Positions 35,697 through 46,040 are shown, counted from the stretch's first letter. The stretch: 51,602 nucleotides of DNA from Verrucomicrobiota bacterium (GCA_947454705.1 CANGKZ010000037.1:1-51602), one strand, 5' to 3'. A program made the numbers and translations. Notes: a model not told the origin generated them from the sequence alone.

Positions 35697-36653
35697 TCAC
35701 CGATTCAACCACGCAACCATCGAGCGGGTGACCAGCTCTGAGGCATCCTGCTGCACCCAGTGCCCAGCTTCAGGGACCGTCACGAGCGTGAGGTCGGATC
35801 CAATCCAGTTCCATGTGTCGTTCAACGCACCGGCCAGCAGCGCGGTGTCCTTCAACCCGTGGAACATCAGCACCGGGCAGCGGACCTTCGGACGGTCATA
35901 GGTCGGCTCCGGGTACGGTTCGCGCGGGTAGTTCGCCTTGTAGTAGTTCAACATGCCTTCGATCGAAGACCGCCGGAACGCCGCCACATAATTCGTCCGG
36001 GCCGCAGGATCACGCACCCATCCGGCGATTCCCTCGGCCGATAGTTTCGATGCTGCATCGGGCTTTTGAAACTCACGCGCGTAGCCGCTGTTCTTGCGCT
36101 GCTCGGGGTTGTGCGCGAGTTCGCGTTGAAGTCCGTTCGGATGCGGGAGATTCAGGATGATCAACCGCTCGGTCTTCTCCGGATGCGCCATCGCAAACGA
36201 CCAAGCCACCATGCCACCCCAGTCGTGTCCCACGACGACCGCCTTCTCCTTCCCGAAATGGCGAATCACGGCATCCACATCGCCGACCAATTTCTCCATC
36301 AGGTAGTTGGTCACCCCCGCAGGCTGCGAGCTGAGGTTGTATCCACGTTGGTCGATGGCCACGACCTGGAAGCGCTCCGCAAGCGCGGGCATCTGGCGTC
36401 GCCACGTGTACCAGTAGTCCGGAAACCCGTGGATCATCACCAGCAACGGCCCCTTGCCTGCCGTGACGTAGTGAATTTTGAGATCCCCCGACACGGCGTA
36501 GCCATCGGTCCCCACCGAGGCCTCGGTGGGTGCGGCGGTCTGGGCGCGAAGCGGGGAAACCGAAACGAGCGCAGACGCGGACGCGAACACCAGTCCGAGC
36601 CCAAGCCACAGACTGGTCAACGGACGGAACGAGGAACGACGCAAAAGATTCAT
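35697..36653 (-). CDS. Exported alpha/beta hydrolase, epoxide-hydrolase-like
   Basis: The ATG at 36653 gives 318 residues with a signal peptide (hydrophobic run 12-32, ending SPLRAQT); an upstream in-frame start adds 13 residues. The fold motifs are clear: [10 protein letters not shown] (oxyanion HGxP, 75-84), nucleophile Asp144 in VVGHDWGG, an acidic Asp269 in HGLKDT and His298 in AGHWVQQ. An Asp nucleophile and HGFP point to epoxide hydrolase or haloalkane dehalogenase relatives; Tyr191 or Tyr237/238 in the cap could be the epoxide-opening tyrosines. The signal peptide is unusual for that family. It lies 48 bp downstream of the prepilin-like gene on the same strand. Confidence 0.85.
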   Translation of the reverse strand: MNLLRRSSFRPLTSLWLGLGLVFASASALVSVSPLRAQTAAPTEASVGTDGYAVSGDLKIHYVTAGKGPLLVMIHGFPDYWYTWRRQMPALAERFQVVAIDQRGYNLSSQPAGVTNYLMEKLVGDVDAVIRHFGKEKAVVVGHDWGGMVAWSFAMAHPEKTERLIILNLPHPNGLQRELAHNPEQRKNSGYAREFQKPDAASKLSAEGIAGWVRDPAARTNYVAAFRRSSIEGMLNYYKANYPREPYPEPTYDRPKVRCPVLMFHGLKDTALLAGALNDTWNWIGSDLTLVTVPEAGHWVQQDASELVTRSMVAWLNR

Positions 36654-36701
36654 GAATTGGAATTTTGGCCAAACGGACGCGATGACCGCCAATCGGCCAA
36701 A

Positions 36702-37538
36702 TCAATCCGCACGGATCGAAGCATGCTCGGACATGAAGATCATGTCGCGATTTCCCGGGGACGGAACCACGAGCGTCATCGGCTTCAACACCACCGGCTT
36801 GATGGTTCGCGGGTCCACCCATTTGTGCACCTCGGCGTGTCCATCGCCAAAGCTCATGCCGCCCGCGCCGTTGTGATTGCTGGCCGGGTAATCGATGATG
36901 TACACGCCCGATGCGGCCAGCCCGTCGTTCATCGACACGGCGAAGTCCCCGTAATTGATACCGTCGGGATGTTCATCGATGAACACGTAGGCCTGGGACG
37001 CGCCCATCAGCGCGAGGTCGGTCAGCTTGCGGAAGACCATGTACTTTTTCTTGGTCTGGAAGCTCAACCAGTCGTCGCGCGAATTCATCGCCTGGCTCAT
37101 GGAAAGGCTCCGCACCCGCGGAATCCGTCGTCCGCCCGCCACCACGTAGCTGCGATCGCCGGGACATTTGTAGATCCCGGCCGACGCCGTGTAGGGGGCG
37201 AGTTTGGCGTACGAGGGATTGAGCAAATTGGCGACGTTGGTGTTGTGCGAATTCGCGCCGTTGTAATCGAGAATCCCGCGAACCCACCCGGAGCCATCCG
37301 CAGTCAGATCGTTCCACACCAGATTGTCGGTGTGGTCGCCGGCGTAGAGAATCCACGCAAGGGTCAGCTGCTTCTGGTTGCTCAGGCACTGGATTCCCTG
37401 CGCCTTGGTCTTCGCCTTGCCCAATGCGGGAAGAAGCATTCCGGCCAAAATCGCGATGATCGCGATCACCACCAGCAGCTCGATGAGGGTGAAACCGCGG
37501 AGCCTGCCGTTGGACGGGAGAGATCGGGCGGGGATCAT
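36702..37538 (-). CDS. Prepilin-like protein with H-X9-DG motif
   Basis: With the ATG at 37538 the protein has 278 residues and a 14-residue basic leader ending in G before [18 protein letters not shown], the type IV prepilin/pseudopilin cleavage site (cut after G). In-frame ATGs at 37598 and 37616 would lengthen the leader. The C-terminal half carries the H-X9-DG processing-associated motif [12 protein letters not shown]. These DUF1559-like pseudopilins are found in many copies in Verrucomicrobiota and Planctomycetes and are assembled or anchored through the type II/IV pilus system. It probably shares a transcript with the hydrolase downstream and diverges from the PSD1 gene at 37636 across about 97 bp. 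Confidence 0.9.
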   Translation of the reverse strand: MIPARSLPSNGRLRGFTLIELLVVIAIIAILAGMLLPALGKAKTKAQGIQCLSNQKQLTLAWILYAGDHTDNLVWNDLTADGSGWVRGILDYNGANSHNTNVANLLNPSYAKLAPYTASAGIYKCPGDRSYVVAGGRRIPRVRSLSMSQAMNSRDDWLSFQTKKKYMVFRKLTDLALMGASQAYVFIDEHPDGINYGDFAVSMNDGLAASGVYIIDYPASNHNGAGGMSFGDGHAEVHKWVDPRTIKPVVLKPMTLVVPSPGNRDMIFMSEHASIRAD

Positions 37539-37635
37539 TTCCGGACCGTAGGCATCGACGCCGAAGGTGTCAGGGATGAAATTCACGCGAGCCCGCATTT
37601 GCCATCGCGGTTGCATCTGGTGTTTTCTAAGTGGC

Positions 37636-40332
37636 GTGAATCCCACCGCATCCCTCCGCCCGCGTGCCAACCCGCGCGCCTTGCGCCGGAGCCGAGGGAT
37701 CGCCGCAGCCCTGCTGGTGGCCGTGGGAGTCGCCAGCGGAACGCTCAGCCATGGGGCATCGCTGCCCTCGAAGCCGGTGTTCGAACGCGACATTCGTCCC
37801 CTGCTGAAGACGCACTGCCTCCAATGCCACGGCGAGGAGGAAAAGCCGAAGGGCGGGGTCGATCTGCGGCAGCGTCGGCTGATGCTCACGAACTCGGAAT
37901 CAGGAGTGGTGCTGGTCCCGGGAAAACCAAAATTGAGCCGCCTGCTGGAGGTGGTGGCCTCGGGCGAAATGCCCAAGCGGGGCAAGAAGCTTCCGCCGGA
38001 ACAGATCGCGCTGCTGGAACGCTGGATCCGCCAGGGCGCCCCCACCGTGCGTCCGGAGACCGGCGAGGTTCCCAAGTTTGTCATCACCGAGGAGGAGCGG
38101 AGCTTCTGGGCTTTCCAACCCATCCGCTCTCCGCAGCCCCCGGCCGTTCGCGCCCGCTCGCAGGCGCGCAATCCGATCGATGCCTTCCTGATAGCCCGGC
38201 TGTCGAAGGAGGGACTCCGCCCCGCCAAGCCGGCCCCGCCGGAGCAGCTTATTCGGCGGATCACGTTTGATCTGACCGGACTCCCTCCCACGCCCGAGGA
38301 AGTGCAGGCCTTCGTGGCCGATCCGTCCGATGCCGCGTACGAGCGGCTCGTGGACCGGCTGCTCGATTCGCCCGCCTACGGGGAACGCTGGGGACGCCAC
38401 TGGCTCGATGTGGCCGGGTACGCCGATTCCAACGGCGGCGTGGAAGCGGATTCCGAACGCGATGCCGCGTGGCGTTACCGCGATTACGTCATCCGCTCCT
38501 TCCAGCAGGACAAGCCGTTCGATGAATTCATCACCGAGCAGCTCGCGGGCGACGAAATGGTTTCCAACATTGGTCCGGACCTCGCAGGACGCGATCTCGA
38601 CCGCGTGGTGGCCACCGGGTTCCTGCGCATGGCCCCGGATCCCACGGGGGACAATCCGCCCGACGCCGACCTCGCGCGAAACCAGGTGATCGCCGACACC
38701 GTGCAGATCGTGTCGTCATCGCTCCTCGGCCTGACGGTGCAATGCGCGCAGTGTCACGATCACCGATACGACCCGATTCCGCAGAGCGATTACTACCGTC
38801 TCCGCGCGGTGTTCGAGCCCGCCTTCGACTGGAAGCGCTGGAAGAACCCGGGACAACGCACGCTTTCCCTGATGCCCCCCGAGCATCGCGCCGAGGCCGA
38901 ATGCATCGAGACCGCCGCGCGCGTGCTCGACACCGAGGCCACGCGACTGCACGACGAATTGATCGAAAAGTTCGTTCAGAAACAGCTCCTGCTGGTGCCG
39001 GAAGCGGATCGCGATTCCGTGCTGAAGGCCCGCCGAACCGCGGCCGACAAACGAACTCCGGAACAACTCCGACTGCTGCGCGATTACCCGACCTTCCAAG
39101 ATCACATCATCCTCGGCGAAATCGACCGCGAGGGTGCAAATCGCGTGGAGGAAATCCGCAAGCGCGCCACCGCTGAACGATCGGCCAAGGCTCCCGATTC
39201 GCGCGTTCACGCACTGGTGGAGGACACCTCGGCCCGGTCGGTGGAGACAGCGCTGTTCCACCGCGGTGATCCGCAACAACCGCGCGGGCCCGTTCAACCC
39301 GGACTGTTGAGTGTGATGTCACTGGGCGGGCTTCCCGTGGACATTCCCGCCGTGCAGCCCGGGCTCAAGACCAGCGGACGTCGCCTCGAGCTCGCTCACC
39401 GGCTCACCGATCGATCGAATCCGCTCACCGCCCGCGTGTGGGTGAACCGGGTGTGGATGCATCATTTTGGAAACGGGCTCGTCGGGACTCCGGGCAACTT
39501 CGGCGCCCTGGGTGAAAAGCCCTCGCATCCCGAACTCCTCGACTGGCTCGCGAACGACTTCATGAGTCACGGATGGAAACTCAAGCGGCTCCACCGCCTG
39601 CTGGTGACCAGCGCCGCGTATCGGCAATCCTCTTCGAATCCGGCCGCGCAAAAGGCCGATCCCGACAACCGCCTCCTCGGCCGGTACAAGCTCCAGCGTC
39701 TCGATGCCGAAAGCCTGCGCGACGGACTCCTGGCCATCAGCGGCAAATTGAACCCCGAAGCCTTTGGTCCTCCGGTTCCGGTGGCCATCACGCCGCAGGG
39801 TCAATTCGTGGTCGGACGTCAGAAGCGCGACGGCAACGGCGACTCCGTGGATGTTGAATCCGCCGGGAGCGCGGCGCTGCGACGCAGCGTGTACGTGCAG
39901 GTGCGACGAACGATGCCCGTGGGCGTGTTGGAAACCTTCGATGCCCCGGTGGTGAATCCGAATTGCGAGCAACGCTCCGCATCCACCGTGGCCCCACAGT
40001 CGCTGATGCTGCTCAACGACCGGTTCATCCTCGAGCGTGCCTCCGATCTAGCCGAACGACTGCTCCGCGAGCGTCCCGCCAGCGCCCAGGAACGCGTCAC
40101 GCGCCTCTGGACCTTGATGTTCGGCACCCAGCCCACCGCGCGCGAACTCGCCCGGTCGCTCGACTACCTCCGCGCGCAGGAAGCCTCGCTCCGCGCCGCG
40201 ATCTCCGATGCGAAACCCGCCGCAAAAGCTCCGGCGGCGCCAAGCACGCCCGCTCCGGATCCGTCGGTTCAGTCCCTGGCCAGCCTTTGCCAGGTGTTGA
40301 TGGGATCGAACCGCTTCCTCTACCTCGAGTAA
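37636..40332 (+). CDS. PSD1 cytochrome (DUF1549/DUF1553)
   Basis: I prefer the GTG at 37636 (898 residues, signal [22 protein letters not shown]); an ATG at 37567 gives 23 more residues lacking signal character and would overlap the divergent prepilin start region. The N-terminal PSD1 domain has CLQCH (61-65) followed by [12 protein letters not shown]1549 (about 179-400) holds the second motif CAQCH (370-374) and DHRYDPI, and DUF1553 (from about 580) shows [16 protein letters not shown] helical insert between the two (about 430-520, rich in charged residues) is longer than in the 27264 protein. It is followed after 12 bp by a DUF1501 gene. Periplasmic haem protein, substrate unknown. Confidence 0.9.
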   Translation: MNPTASLRPRANPRALRRSRGIAAALLVAVGVASGTLSHGASLPSKPVFERDIRPLLKTHCLQCHGEEEKPKGGVDLRQRRLMLTNSESGVVLVPGKPKLSRLLEVVASGEMPKRGKKLPPEQIALLERWIRQGAPTVRPETGEVPKFVITEEERSFWAFQPIRSPQPPAVRARSQARNPIDAFLIARLSKEGLRPAKPAPPEQLIRRITFDLTGLPPTPEEVQAFVADPSDAAYERLVDRLLDSPAYGERWGRHWLDVAGYADSNGGVEADSERDAAWRYRDYVIRSFQQDKPFDEFITEQLAGDEMVSNIGPDLAGRDLDRVVATGFLRMAPDPTGDNPPDADLARNQVIADTVQIVSSSLLGLTVQCAQCHDHRYDPIPQSDYYRLRAVFEPAFDWKRWKNPGQRTLSLMPPEHRAEAECIETAARVLDTEATRLHDELIEKFVQKQLLLVPEADRDSVLKARRTAADKRTPEQLRLLRDYPTFQDHIILGEIDREGANRVEEIRKRATAERSAKAPDSRVHALVEDTSARSVETALFHRGDPQQPRGPVQPGLLSVMSLGGLPVDIPAVQPGLKTSGRRLELAHRLTDRSNPLTARVWVNRVWMHHFGNGLVGTPGNFGALGEKPSHPELLDWLANDFMSHGWKLKRLHRLLVTSAAYRQSSSNPAAQKADPDNRLLGRYKLQRLDAESLRDGLLAISGKLNPEAFGPPVPVAITPQGQFVVGRQKRDGNGDSVDVESAGSAALRRSVYVQVRRTMPVGVLETFDAPVVNPNCEQRSASTVAPQSLMLLNDRFILERASDLAERLLRERPASAQERVTRLWTLMFGTQPTARELARSLDYLRAQEASLRAAISDAKPAAKAPAAPSTPAPDPSVQSLASLCQVLMGSNRFLYLE

Positions 40333-40344
40333 CCGCTTACGCGC

Positions 40345-41832
40345 ATGACTCCCCAATCCCCGATTTCTCACGGCGCGTGCTCCAGTCCGATGCCGCACGG
40401 GTTGTGCTCACGACGCCACTTCCTCGGCGCCGGGGCGTTCGGCCTCGGTTCCACCGCGCTCGCGTGGATGCTTCAACAGGAGGGGCTGCTCGCGGAACCG
40501 GCCCGACCAGAATTGGAACAACGGACCTACGATCTGAAGCCCAAGGCCGGGCATCATCCGGCAAAGGCGCGGGCGATGATCTCGATCCTCATGATCGGCG
40601 GTCCGAGCCACATGGACCTCTTCGATCCGAAACCCATGTTGAAGAAATGGGAGGGCAAGCCCTTCCCCGGCGAGCTGAAATTCGACAACGCCGGACAGGC
40701 CAGTTCCAAGGTTATGCCCGGGCTGTGGGAATTCCAGCGACACGGCCAGTGCGGCACCGAGCTCTCCTCGCTGCTGCCGCATCTGGGCACGGTGGTGGAT
40801 GACATCTGCGTCATCCGGTCGATGCAAACCGGCGTCAACAACCACGGCCAATCCCTCTACGCACTCACCGGCGGCCGCATCACGGCCGGCGCCCCCACGA
40901 TGGGAAGCTGGCTCACCTACGGACTCGGCTCCGCGAGCCAGGAGCTGCCGGCCTTCGTGAGCCTCACCCATCCGAACGGACTTCCCCTGCTCGCGGACCA
41001 CAATTGGTCCAATGGATGGCTGCCGTCGCTCTACCAGGGCACGGTGATGCGCCCCATCGAACCGCGAATCCTCAACCTGGATCCGCCCGCCCACCTCCGC
41101 GGCACGCCCCAGCAGCACCAGTTGGAACTGTTGCGCGAACTCAACCAGGAGCATCGCCAACGTCATCCCGGCGAACTGGACCTCGATGCCCGTATCGCCA
41201 GTTACGAACTCGCCGCGCGCATGCAGACGGCCGCGCGCGAGGCCATGGATATTCAGTCGGAATCCGCCGCCACGCGAAAACTCTACGGCATCGACAACGA
41301 CCTCACCCGCGACTACGGCACGCGCTGCCTGATTGCCCGACGGCTGGTCGAACGCGGCGTGCGTTTTGTGCAGATCATCAACAACGGGCAGAGCTGGGAT
41401 CAGCACTCCGGTCTCTACAAAGCGCTGCCCGATCTGTGCGTGCGCAGCGATCAACCCACCGCGGCCCTGGTGAAAGACCTCAAGAGCCGCGGCCTGCTCG
41501 ACAGCACGCTCGTGCACTGGGGCGGGGAGATGGGACGCCTGCCGGTGATCCAAAACGACGGACCGAAAGACAAGGTGGGGCGCGATCACAACACCTACGG
41601 CTTCACCATGTGGCTCGCCGGCGGTGGAATTCGCGGCGGAATGACCTTCGGCGAAACCGACGAGTGGGGTCACAAGGCGGTGAAGGATGTGGTGTCGCAC
41701 CACGACTACCACGCCACGGTGCTGCATCTCTTCGGCCTCGATTCGAGCAAACTCGTTTACCGCCGGGCCGGACGCGAACTCACTCTCACCGACGGAAAGC
41801 CCGCACGCATCGTCCGCGAAATCCTCGCCTGA
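40345..41832 (+). CDS. DUF1501 family protein, Tat-exported
   Basis: A 495-residue protein with a twin-arginine leader SRRHFLGAGAFG at residues 22-33. It has the DUF1501 start LMIGGPSHMDLFDPKP and a variant of the end motifs: GGEMGRLPVIQ in place of GEFGRTP, and VGRDHNTYGF in place of GRDHWP. With 12 bp between the PSD1 stop and this start, the two are cotranscribed. This variant (GEMGR, GRDHN) matches the common larger DUF1501 subtype that goes with stand-alone PSD1 proteins. The enzymatic role is unknown. Confidence 0.9.
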   Translation: MTPQSPISHGACSSPMPHGLCSRRHFLGAGAFGLGSTALAWMLQQEGLLAEPARPELEQRTYDLKPKAGHHPAKARAMISILMIGGPSHMDLFDPKPMLKKWEGKPFPGELKFDNAGQASSKVMPGLWEFQRHGQCGTELSSLLPHLGTVVDDICVIRSMQTGVNNHGQSLYALTGGRITAGAPTMGSWLTYGLGSASQELPAFVSLTHPNGLPLLADHNWSNGWLPSLYQGTVMRPIEPRILNLDPPAHLRGTPQQHQLELLRELNQEHRQRHPGELDLDARIASYELAARMQTAAREAMDIQSESAATRKLYGIDNDLTRDYGTRCLIARRLVERGVRFVQIINNGQSWDQHSGLYKALPDLCVRSDQPTAALVKDLKSRGLLDSTLVHWGGEMGRLPVIQNDGPKDKVGRDHNTYGFTMWLAGGGIRGGMTFGETDEWGHKAVKDVVSHHDYHATVLHLFGLDSSKLVYRRAGRELTLTDGKPARIVREILA

Positions 41833-41861
41833 ACCGATCTGCATGGACGACCAACGTGTGA

Positions 41862-42002
41862 AACCACAGATGGACACAGATTCACACAGATTGGGGAAGC
41901 AGAGGAGGCAACGAGGGTGGGGCGTTTTCAACTCCCGGGTTGCGCATGGCTCTCGCCGTTCCGTGCATTTCGATCCGTGTCCATCTGCGTCCATCTGTGG
42001 TT
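41862..42002. repeat. 141-bp element with terminal inverted repeats, copy 2
   Basis: Ends are aaccacagatgg (41862) and ccatctgtggtt (ending 42002), followed inward by acacagat-type repeats. The centre holds gcatggctctcgccgttccg and tgcatttcg, elements that recur in reverse in copy 3 (gcacggcacgaaatgc). It fills most of the gap between the DUF1501 and PVC dehydrogenase genes. Confidence 0.8.
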
Positions 42003-42054
42003 GAACTCTTTCTCAACTTCCATTTTTAGAATCTCCCGCACTCCCCCGTTTTCT

Positions 42055-44709
42055 ATGGCCACTTCGCCCAATTCCAAACCCGATCGGAACCGGATCCTTC
42101 GCCACGCCACGTCGCGCGTCGTTGCCGCGATGCTCGCTGCCGCCGTTACGGGGTTGTTCACCCAGGCTGCGGAGGCGCCCGCACTTCCTCCCTTGCAACC
42201 GCTGCCGGTGGGAAAACCCGCTGAGGTCGAACGTCATCTCGCGCCGCTGTCGCCGGCCGACGAGTTGAAGACCATCCAATTGCCCGACGGCTATCAGCTC
42301 GAGCTCGTGCTTAGCGAGCCCGACATTTTGGAGCCGATGGCCATTTCCTTCGATGGCAACGGGCGCATGTACGTGGTGGAGATGCGCACCTACATGCAGG
42401 ACATCGAGGGCACCGGTGAACACGAGCCGAGGTCCCGCGTGTCGCGTCATGAATCCTCCAAGGGTGACGGTGTGTTCGACCGACACACGGCGTTTGCCGA
42501 CCACCTCATGCTGCCGCGCATGGTGCTGCCGCTGCAGGATGAAGTGTTGATCGGCGTCACCGATACCAACGACATCGAGGCCTGGCGCGACACCAATGGC
42601 GACGGCGTTGCCGATTCGCATCGGCCGTTCTACGTGGGCGGTCCGCGCGGCGGCAACATGGAGCACCAGCCCAGCGGCCTGATGTGGGCCATGGATAACT
42701 GGCTCTACACCACCTACAACGCGTATCGCCTTCGCTGGAGTCCCGACGTCGTCACGCGCAAGGAATCCACCGCGCCGAACGGCGGACAGTGGGGCCTCAC
42801 GCAGGACGACTGGGGCAAGCCCTGGTTCAGCAATGCGGGTGGCGAGATTGGCGTGTGGAATTTCCAGACCCACATCGCGTACGGCGCAGTCAATGTGGCC
42901 TCGCAGTGGAACGAGGATTGGAACGCGGTGTGGCCCGCAATCGGACTCGGCGACGTGCAGGGCGGGACCGGACGGTTGCGTCCCGACGGCACGCTGAATC
43001 ATTTCACCGCCACGTGCGGACAGGAAATCTTCCGCGGCGACCGGCTCCCCGCCGACCTGCGCGGCAACATCCTCCTGCCCGAGCCCGTGGGCCGATTGAT
43101 CCGACGCGGCATCGTCGAGGTGCAGGACGGCATCACCAAGGTCACGAATCCGTACCCCAGGTCGGAGTTCATCCGCAGCACCGATGCGAACTTCCGTCCG
43201 GTCAATCTCGCCACCGGTCCCGACGGCTGCCTCTACATCGTGGATGTCTATCGCGGCATCATTCAGGAAGGCAACTGGACGCGTTCCGATTCCTTCCTGC
43301 GTCCGCAGATTCAACGCTGGGGACTGGACAAAAACGTCGGCCACGGACGCATCTGGCGGCTGACCCACCGGGATTTCAAACCCGGACCGCAGCCGCGAAT
43401 GCTCCAGCAATCGAGCGCCGAACTGGTCGCGCACCTTGCGCATCCCAACGGCTGGTGGCGCGACATGGCCCAGCGCCTTCTCGTGCTCCGACAGGATCGC
43501 AGCGTGGTCCCGGCGTTGAAGCGCCTCGTTTCCTCCAGCCCCAGCCCGCTCACCCGCGCGCATGCCCTCTGGACGCTCGAAGGCCTCGGTGCCCTCGACG
43601 TCGCGCTGGTCGAAGCCGGGCTTCACGATCCGAACCCACGCGTCCGGGAATCCGCTCTTCGCGTCAGTGAATCGCTCATCCAGACCGGCACCCACTCGCT
43701 CACCAATGCCGTGATCGCGCGGGCGCAGGATTCCGATCCGAACGTGGTCATTCAGGCCATCGGCACGGTCAAGCGACTCAACCTCCCGAGCTGGCCGGCT
43801 TGGGCCGACGGTGTGATCGCCTCGTCGAAGAGCGACGGCGTGAAGCAAATCGGCGGAGCGCTCGCCCACGGTCCCAAGCCGCGTGAAAACGTGTTCACCG
43901 CCGAGGAGGTGGCGATCCTGAAAAAGGGCGAGGCCATCTATCGCGAACTGTGTTTTGCCTGCCACGGAATCGACGGACGCGGCATGGCGCAGCAGGGCGC
44001 GCTGCCGGGGTCCACGCTCGGACCGCCGCTCGCTGCATCAAAAACGGTCAACGGTCATCCGGACGGTGCGGTGATGGTCCTGCTCAACGGCCTCGCCGGT
44101 CCGGTGAACGGCAAGGCGTACGAGGCGCAGATGGTGTCGATGGCCACCAACCCCGACGAATGGATCGCCGCGGCGGCGAGCTACATTCGCAATCAATTCG
44201 GCAATCGCGGCGGGTTTGTTTCGACTGAGGAAGTCGCCCGTTTGCGGGGGATCTACGGCGCGCGCACCGAGCCCTGGACCGAGGCGGAACTGCGGGCGAC
44301 GCTGCCGCAGGCGCTGACCAATTCGAAATCCTGGAAACTCAGCGCGAGCACGAATCCAGGCGGCTGCACCAGCGCCAACGACGGCAAGCTCGACACCCGC
44401 TGGGACACCGGCGCCAGCCAGACTCCGGGGCAGTGGTTCCAGATTGAACTGCCGTCGGTTGCACGCATCGGCGGTGTCCGGCTCGATTCCATGGCGTCCC
44501 CGGGGGATTACCCGCGCGGATACAAGATCGAGGCGAGTCTCGACGGCACCACCTGGAGCAAGCCCCTGGTGGAAGGCAAGGGCACCGGAGCGATCACCGA
44601 CATTCCCTTCGCCGTCACCCCGGCGAAATTCCTCCGCATCACGCAGACGGGTGCGGTCAACGGTCTGTTCTGGAGCATCCACGAACTGCGCGTCCTCGCG
44701 GTGCAGTGA
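42055..44709 (+). CDS. PVC-type membrane-bound dehydrogenase with haem and discoidin domains
   Basis: The ATG at 42055 gives 884 residues with a signal peptide (MLAAAVTGLFTQAAEA); the longer frame upstream runs through the repeat and is rejected as start. The N-terminal half (about 70-430) is the Pirellula/Verrucomicrobium-type dehydrogenase propeller (LPDGYQLELVLSEPDILEPMA, FDGNGRMYVVEMRTY). HEAT-type repeats follow (about 455-600), then a cytochrome c domain with CFACHG (633-638) and DGRGMAQQGALPGSTLGPPL, and last an F5/8-type-C (discoidin) domain (about 757-884, LDTRWDTGASQTPGQWFQIEL). Sugar or alcohol oxidation with electron transfer to haem is inferred from the fold; the discoidin end suggests glycan binding. 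It may be read with the preceding pair, about 220 bp away. Confidence 0.9.
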   Translation: MATSPNSKPDRNRILRHATSRVVAAMLAAAVTGLFTQAAEAPALPPLQPLPVGKPAEVERHLAPLSPADELKTIQLPDGYQLELVLSEPDILEPMAISFDGNGRMYVVEMRTYMQDIEGTGEHEPRSRVSRHESSKGDGVFDRHTAFADHLMLPRMVLPLQDEVLIGVTDTNDIEAWRDTNGDGVADSHRPFYVGGPRGGNMEHQPSGLMWAMDNWLYTTYNAYRLRWSPDVVTRKESTAPNGGQWGLTQDDWGKPWFSNAGGEIGVWNFQTHIAYGAVNVASQWNEDWNAVWPAIGLGDVQGGTGRLRPDGTLNHFTATCGQEIFRGDRLPADLRGNILLPEPVGRLIRRGIVEVQDGITKVTNPYPRSEFIRSTDANFRPVNLATGPDGCLYIVDVYRGIIQEGNWTRSDSFLRPQIQRWGLDKNVGHGRIWRLTHRDFKPGPQPRMLQQSSAELVAHLAHPNGWWRDMAQRLLVLRQDRSVVPALKRLVSSSPSPLTRAHALWTLEGLGALDVALVEAGLHDPNPRVRESALRVSESLIQTGTHSLTNAVIARAQDSDPNVVIQAIGTVKRLNLPSWPAWADGVIASSKSDGVKQIGGALAHGPKPRENVFTAEEVAILKKGEAIYRELCFACHGIDGRGMAQQGALPGSTLGPPLAASKTVNGHPDGAVMVLLNGLAGPVNGKAYEAQMVSMATNPDEWIAAAASYIRNQFGNRGGFVSTEEVARLRGIYGARTEPWTEAELRATLPQALTNSKSWKLSASTNPGGCTSANDGKLDTRWDTGASQTPGQWFQIELPSVARIGGVRLDSMASPGDYPRGYKIEASLDGTTWSKPLVEGKGTGAITDIPFAVTPAKFLRITQTGAVNGLFWSIHELRVLAVQ

Positions 44710-45395
44710 GGGAGGGGGGAAACGCCGAGGAGATGGCAGTTGGAAGCTGGGAGATCGGAGATCGAAGATCGGGAAGGATGGCGGACGATGCTGGATGCTG
44801 GATGCTGGATGCCAGATGGGCGCTTCGTTTTGCCTTTTTCCTTTTACCTTTAAACTTGGCTGTGGCCTTGGCCTCGGCCTTTGGAGTGCGGTGGCAGAGC
44901 GCAGCGCCGACACCGCTTTCGAAACCGTGCGCCGTGTCGAACCGACCGATGACGTTGCATCGGCCTGAGACAACATCCCAGAATCCACTCTGCGTCTCCG
45001 CGCCTCCGCGGTTCATCCGCCCTGCTGCGCGGTTGGCGTTGACCAAAGCGGCGTGGCGCTGCGCTTCCCGCCGCACTCCAAAAACGGGCGGGCAAACTGG
45101 GTTGCGGTCGGGCAACCCCAATTAAACCGCGGATGACTTACTACGCCCGGCTGATCCGCCTCGTCCCCTCGGCGGCTACGGGAAAGGGAGGGCTCCCGAT
45201 TTCCGTGGTTGGATCATTCCAGCGGGGGGCTTCCACTCGGGCAACAACGGCGCTGGTGCTGGTCGTTTTGAAGTTACGGAGGAGCGGCAGCTCCTCCCTA
45301 CCTGGGGTCAATCGCCGATTCGCGCTGCCGCGCTTCCGTTGCGCAGGACCTCTTCAACCCTTCATCTCTTCAACCCTTTAACCTCCGCACGCACC
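44710..45395. other. Gene-free convergent region
   Basis: The gap between the converging PVC dehydrogenase and prepilin-like genes holds a GATC-type run (44748-44772), a small tandem repeat of atgctgg units (about 44787-44812), the reverse composite repeat (44880-45182) and a ttcaaccc run (45349-45384). Open frames crossing it follow the repeats; none has a signal or domain. Confidence 0.6.
44880..45182 (-). repeat. Composite repeat, reverse copy C
   Basis: Read on the minus strand the segments come in the same order as in units A and B: ccgtagccgccgaggggac, the ggagtgcggcgggaagcgc block, cgcggaggcgcggagacgc, then a divergent gatgcaacgtcatcggtcgg and finally ctctgccaccgcactccaaa. Some spacers are longer than in A and B. 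Order conserved over about 300 bp indicates that the segments move or are copied as one element. Confidence 0.7.
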
Positions 45396-46040
45396 TCACT
45401 CCTTCGGCAGCGCCGCCACGTGGCCGTCCATGAAGACCACGTTCTTGCCCGACTTGGGCGGGCGCGGATGGAAGTTCTCATAGTCCAGCAGCATCGGCAC
45501 CGTGTCGGGCGACAACACCACCACGAAGTTCGTGACTCCGCCGGAGAGGTTCCCTTTTTCGAGAAGCAGGAAGGCGGTGTCGGTTCTGGTTTCATCGATG
45601 CGATGGCCGTTCAGGCTGGCGTTCCATTCGTAGCTCGATCCCTCGGCAGCGAACCGCCCTGCCCTGTCATTCGGGCATTTGAACACCGTTGCACCGCCGC
45701 TGACATGGGAGCTTCCGGAAACGGAGCGCGCCGCGTAGTTCGCCAGAATATCGCAAATGCGCGGCAGTGGCTTCGCGGGATTGACGGGCATCGTGGGCAG
45801 GATCTCCGCGCTCGGCAGGCGCTCCCGGTTGTCGTCGGCATACAGGCGGGTGGCGATTCCAAGCTGTCGCAGGTTGTTCACGCATGCGGCGTTGAAACCA
45901 GATGACTTCGATCGGCCGAGCGTCGGCATGAGCAGTCCAACGAGGACCGCAAGGATCGCGATGACAACGAGCAGCTCAACGAGCGTGAATGCGCAGCGAG
46001 CGGAAGCGCGGGAGCGAGGTTCAGGAGAGAGAAGATTCAT
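45396..46040 (-). CDS. Prepilin-like (pseudopilin) protein
   Basis: The ATG at 46040 gives 214 residues; a GTG four codons upstream is possible. A basic leader is followed by [25 protein letters not shown], the type IV prepilin segment, although the residue before F is Ala (CAFTLVE) where peptidase usually needs Gly. The rest contains CVNNLRQLG, a cysteine in KCPNDR and the closing VVFMDGHVAALP, which matches the end of H-X9-DG pseudopilins though the His-to-DG spacing is longer. It lies 63 bp downstream of the small anchored protein and at the end of the kinase-regulator locus. Role: surface fibre or secretion pseudopilin by family; unknown here. Confidence 0.85.
   Translation of the reverse strand: MNLLSPEPRSRASARCAFTLVELLVVIAILAVLVGLLMPTLGRSKSSGFNAACVNNLRQLGIATRLYADDNRERLPSAEILPTMPVNPAKPLPRICDILANYAARSVSGSSHVSGGATVFKCPNDRAGRFAAEGSSYEWNASLNGHRIDETRTDTAFLLLEKGNLSGGVTNFVVVLSPDTVPMLLDYENFHPRPPKSGKNVVFMDGHVAALPKE

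Noticed and set aside
37539-38291. N-terminal extension of the prepilin-like frame
   Set aside because: The frame stays open for 251 codons upstream of the likely start, but this part is antisense to the PSD1 gene and has no protein features. The prepilin leader needs only a short N-terminus.
41917-42054. Longer start for the PVC dehydrogenase
   Set aside because: These 46 codons run through the 141-bp inverted-repeat element. The signal peptide follows the ATG at 42055.
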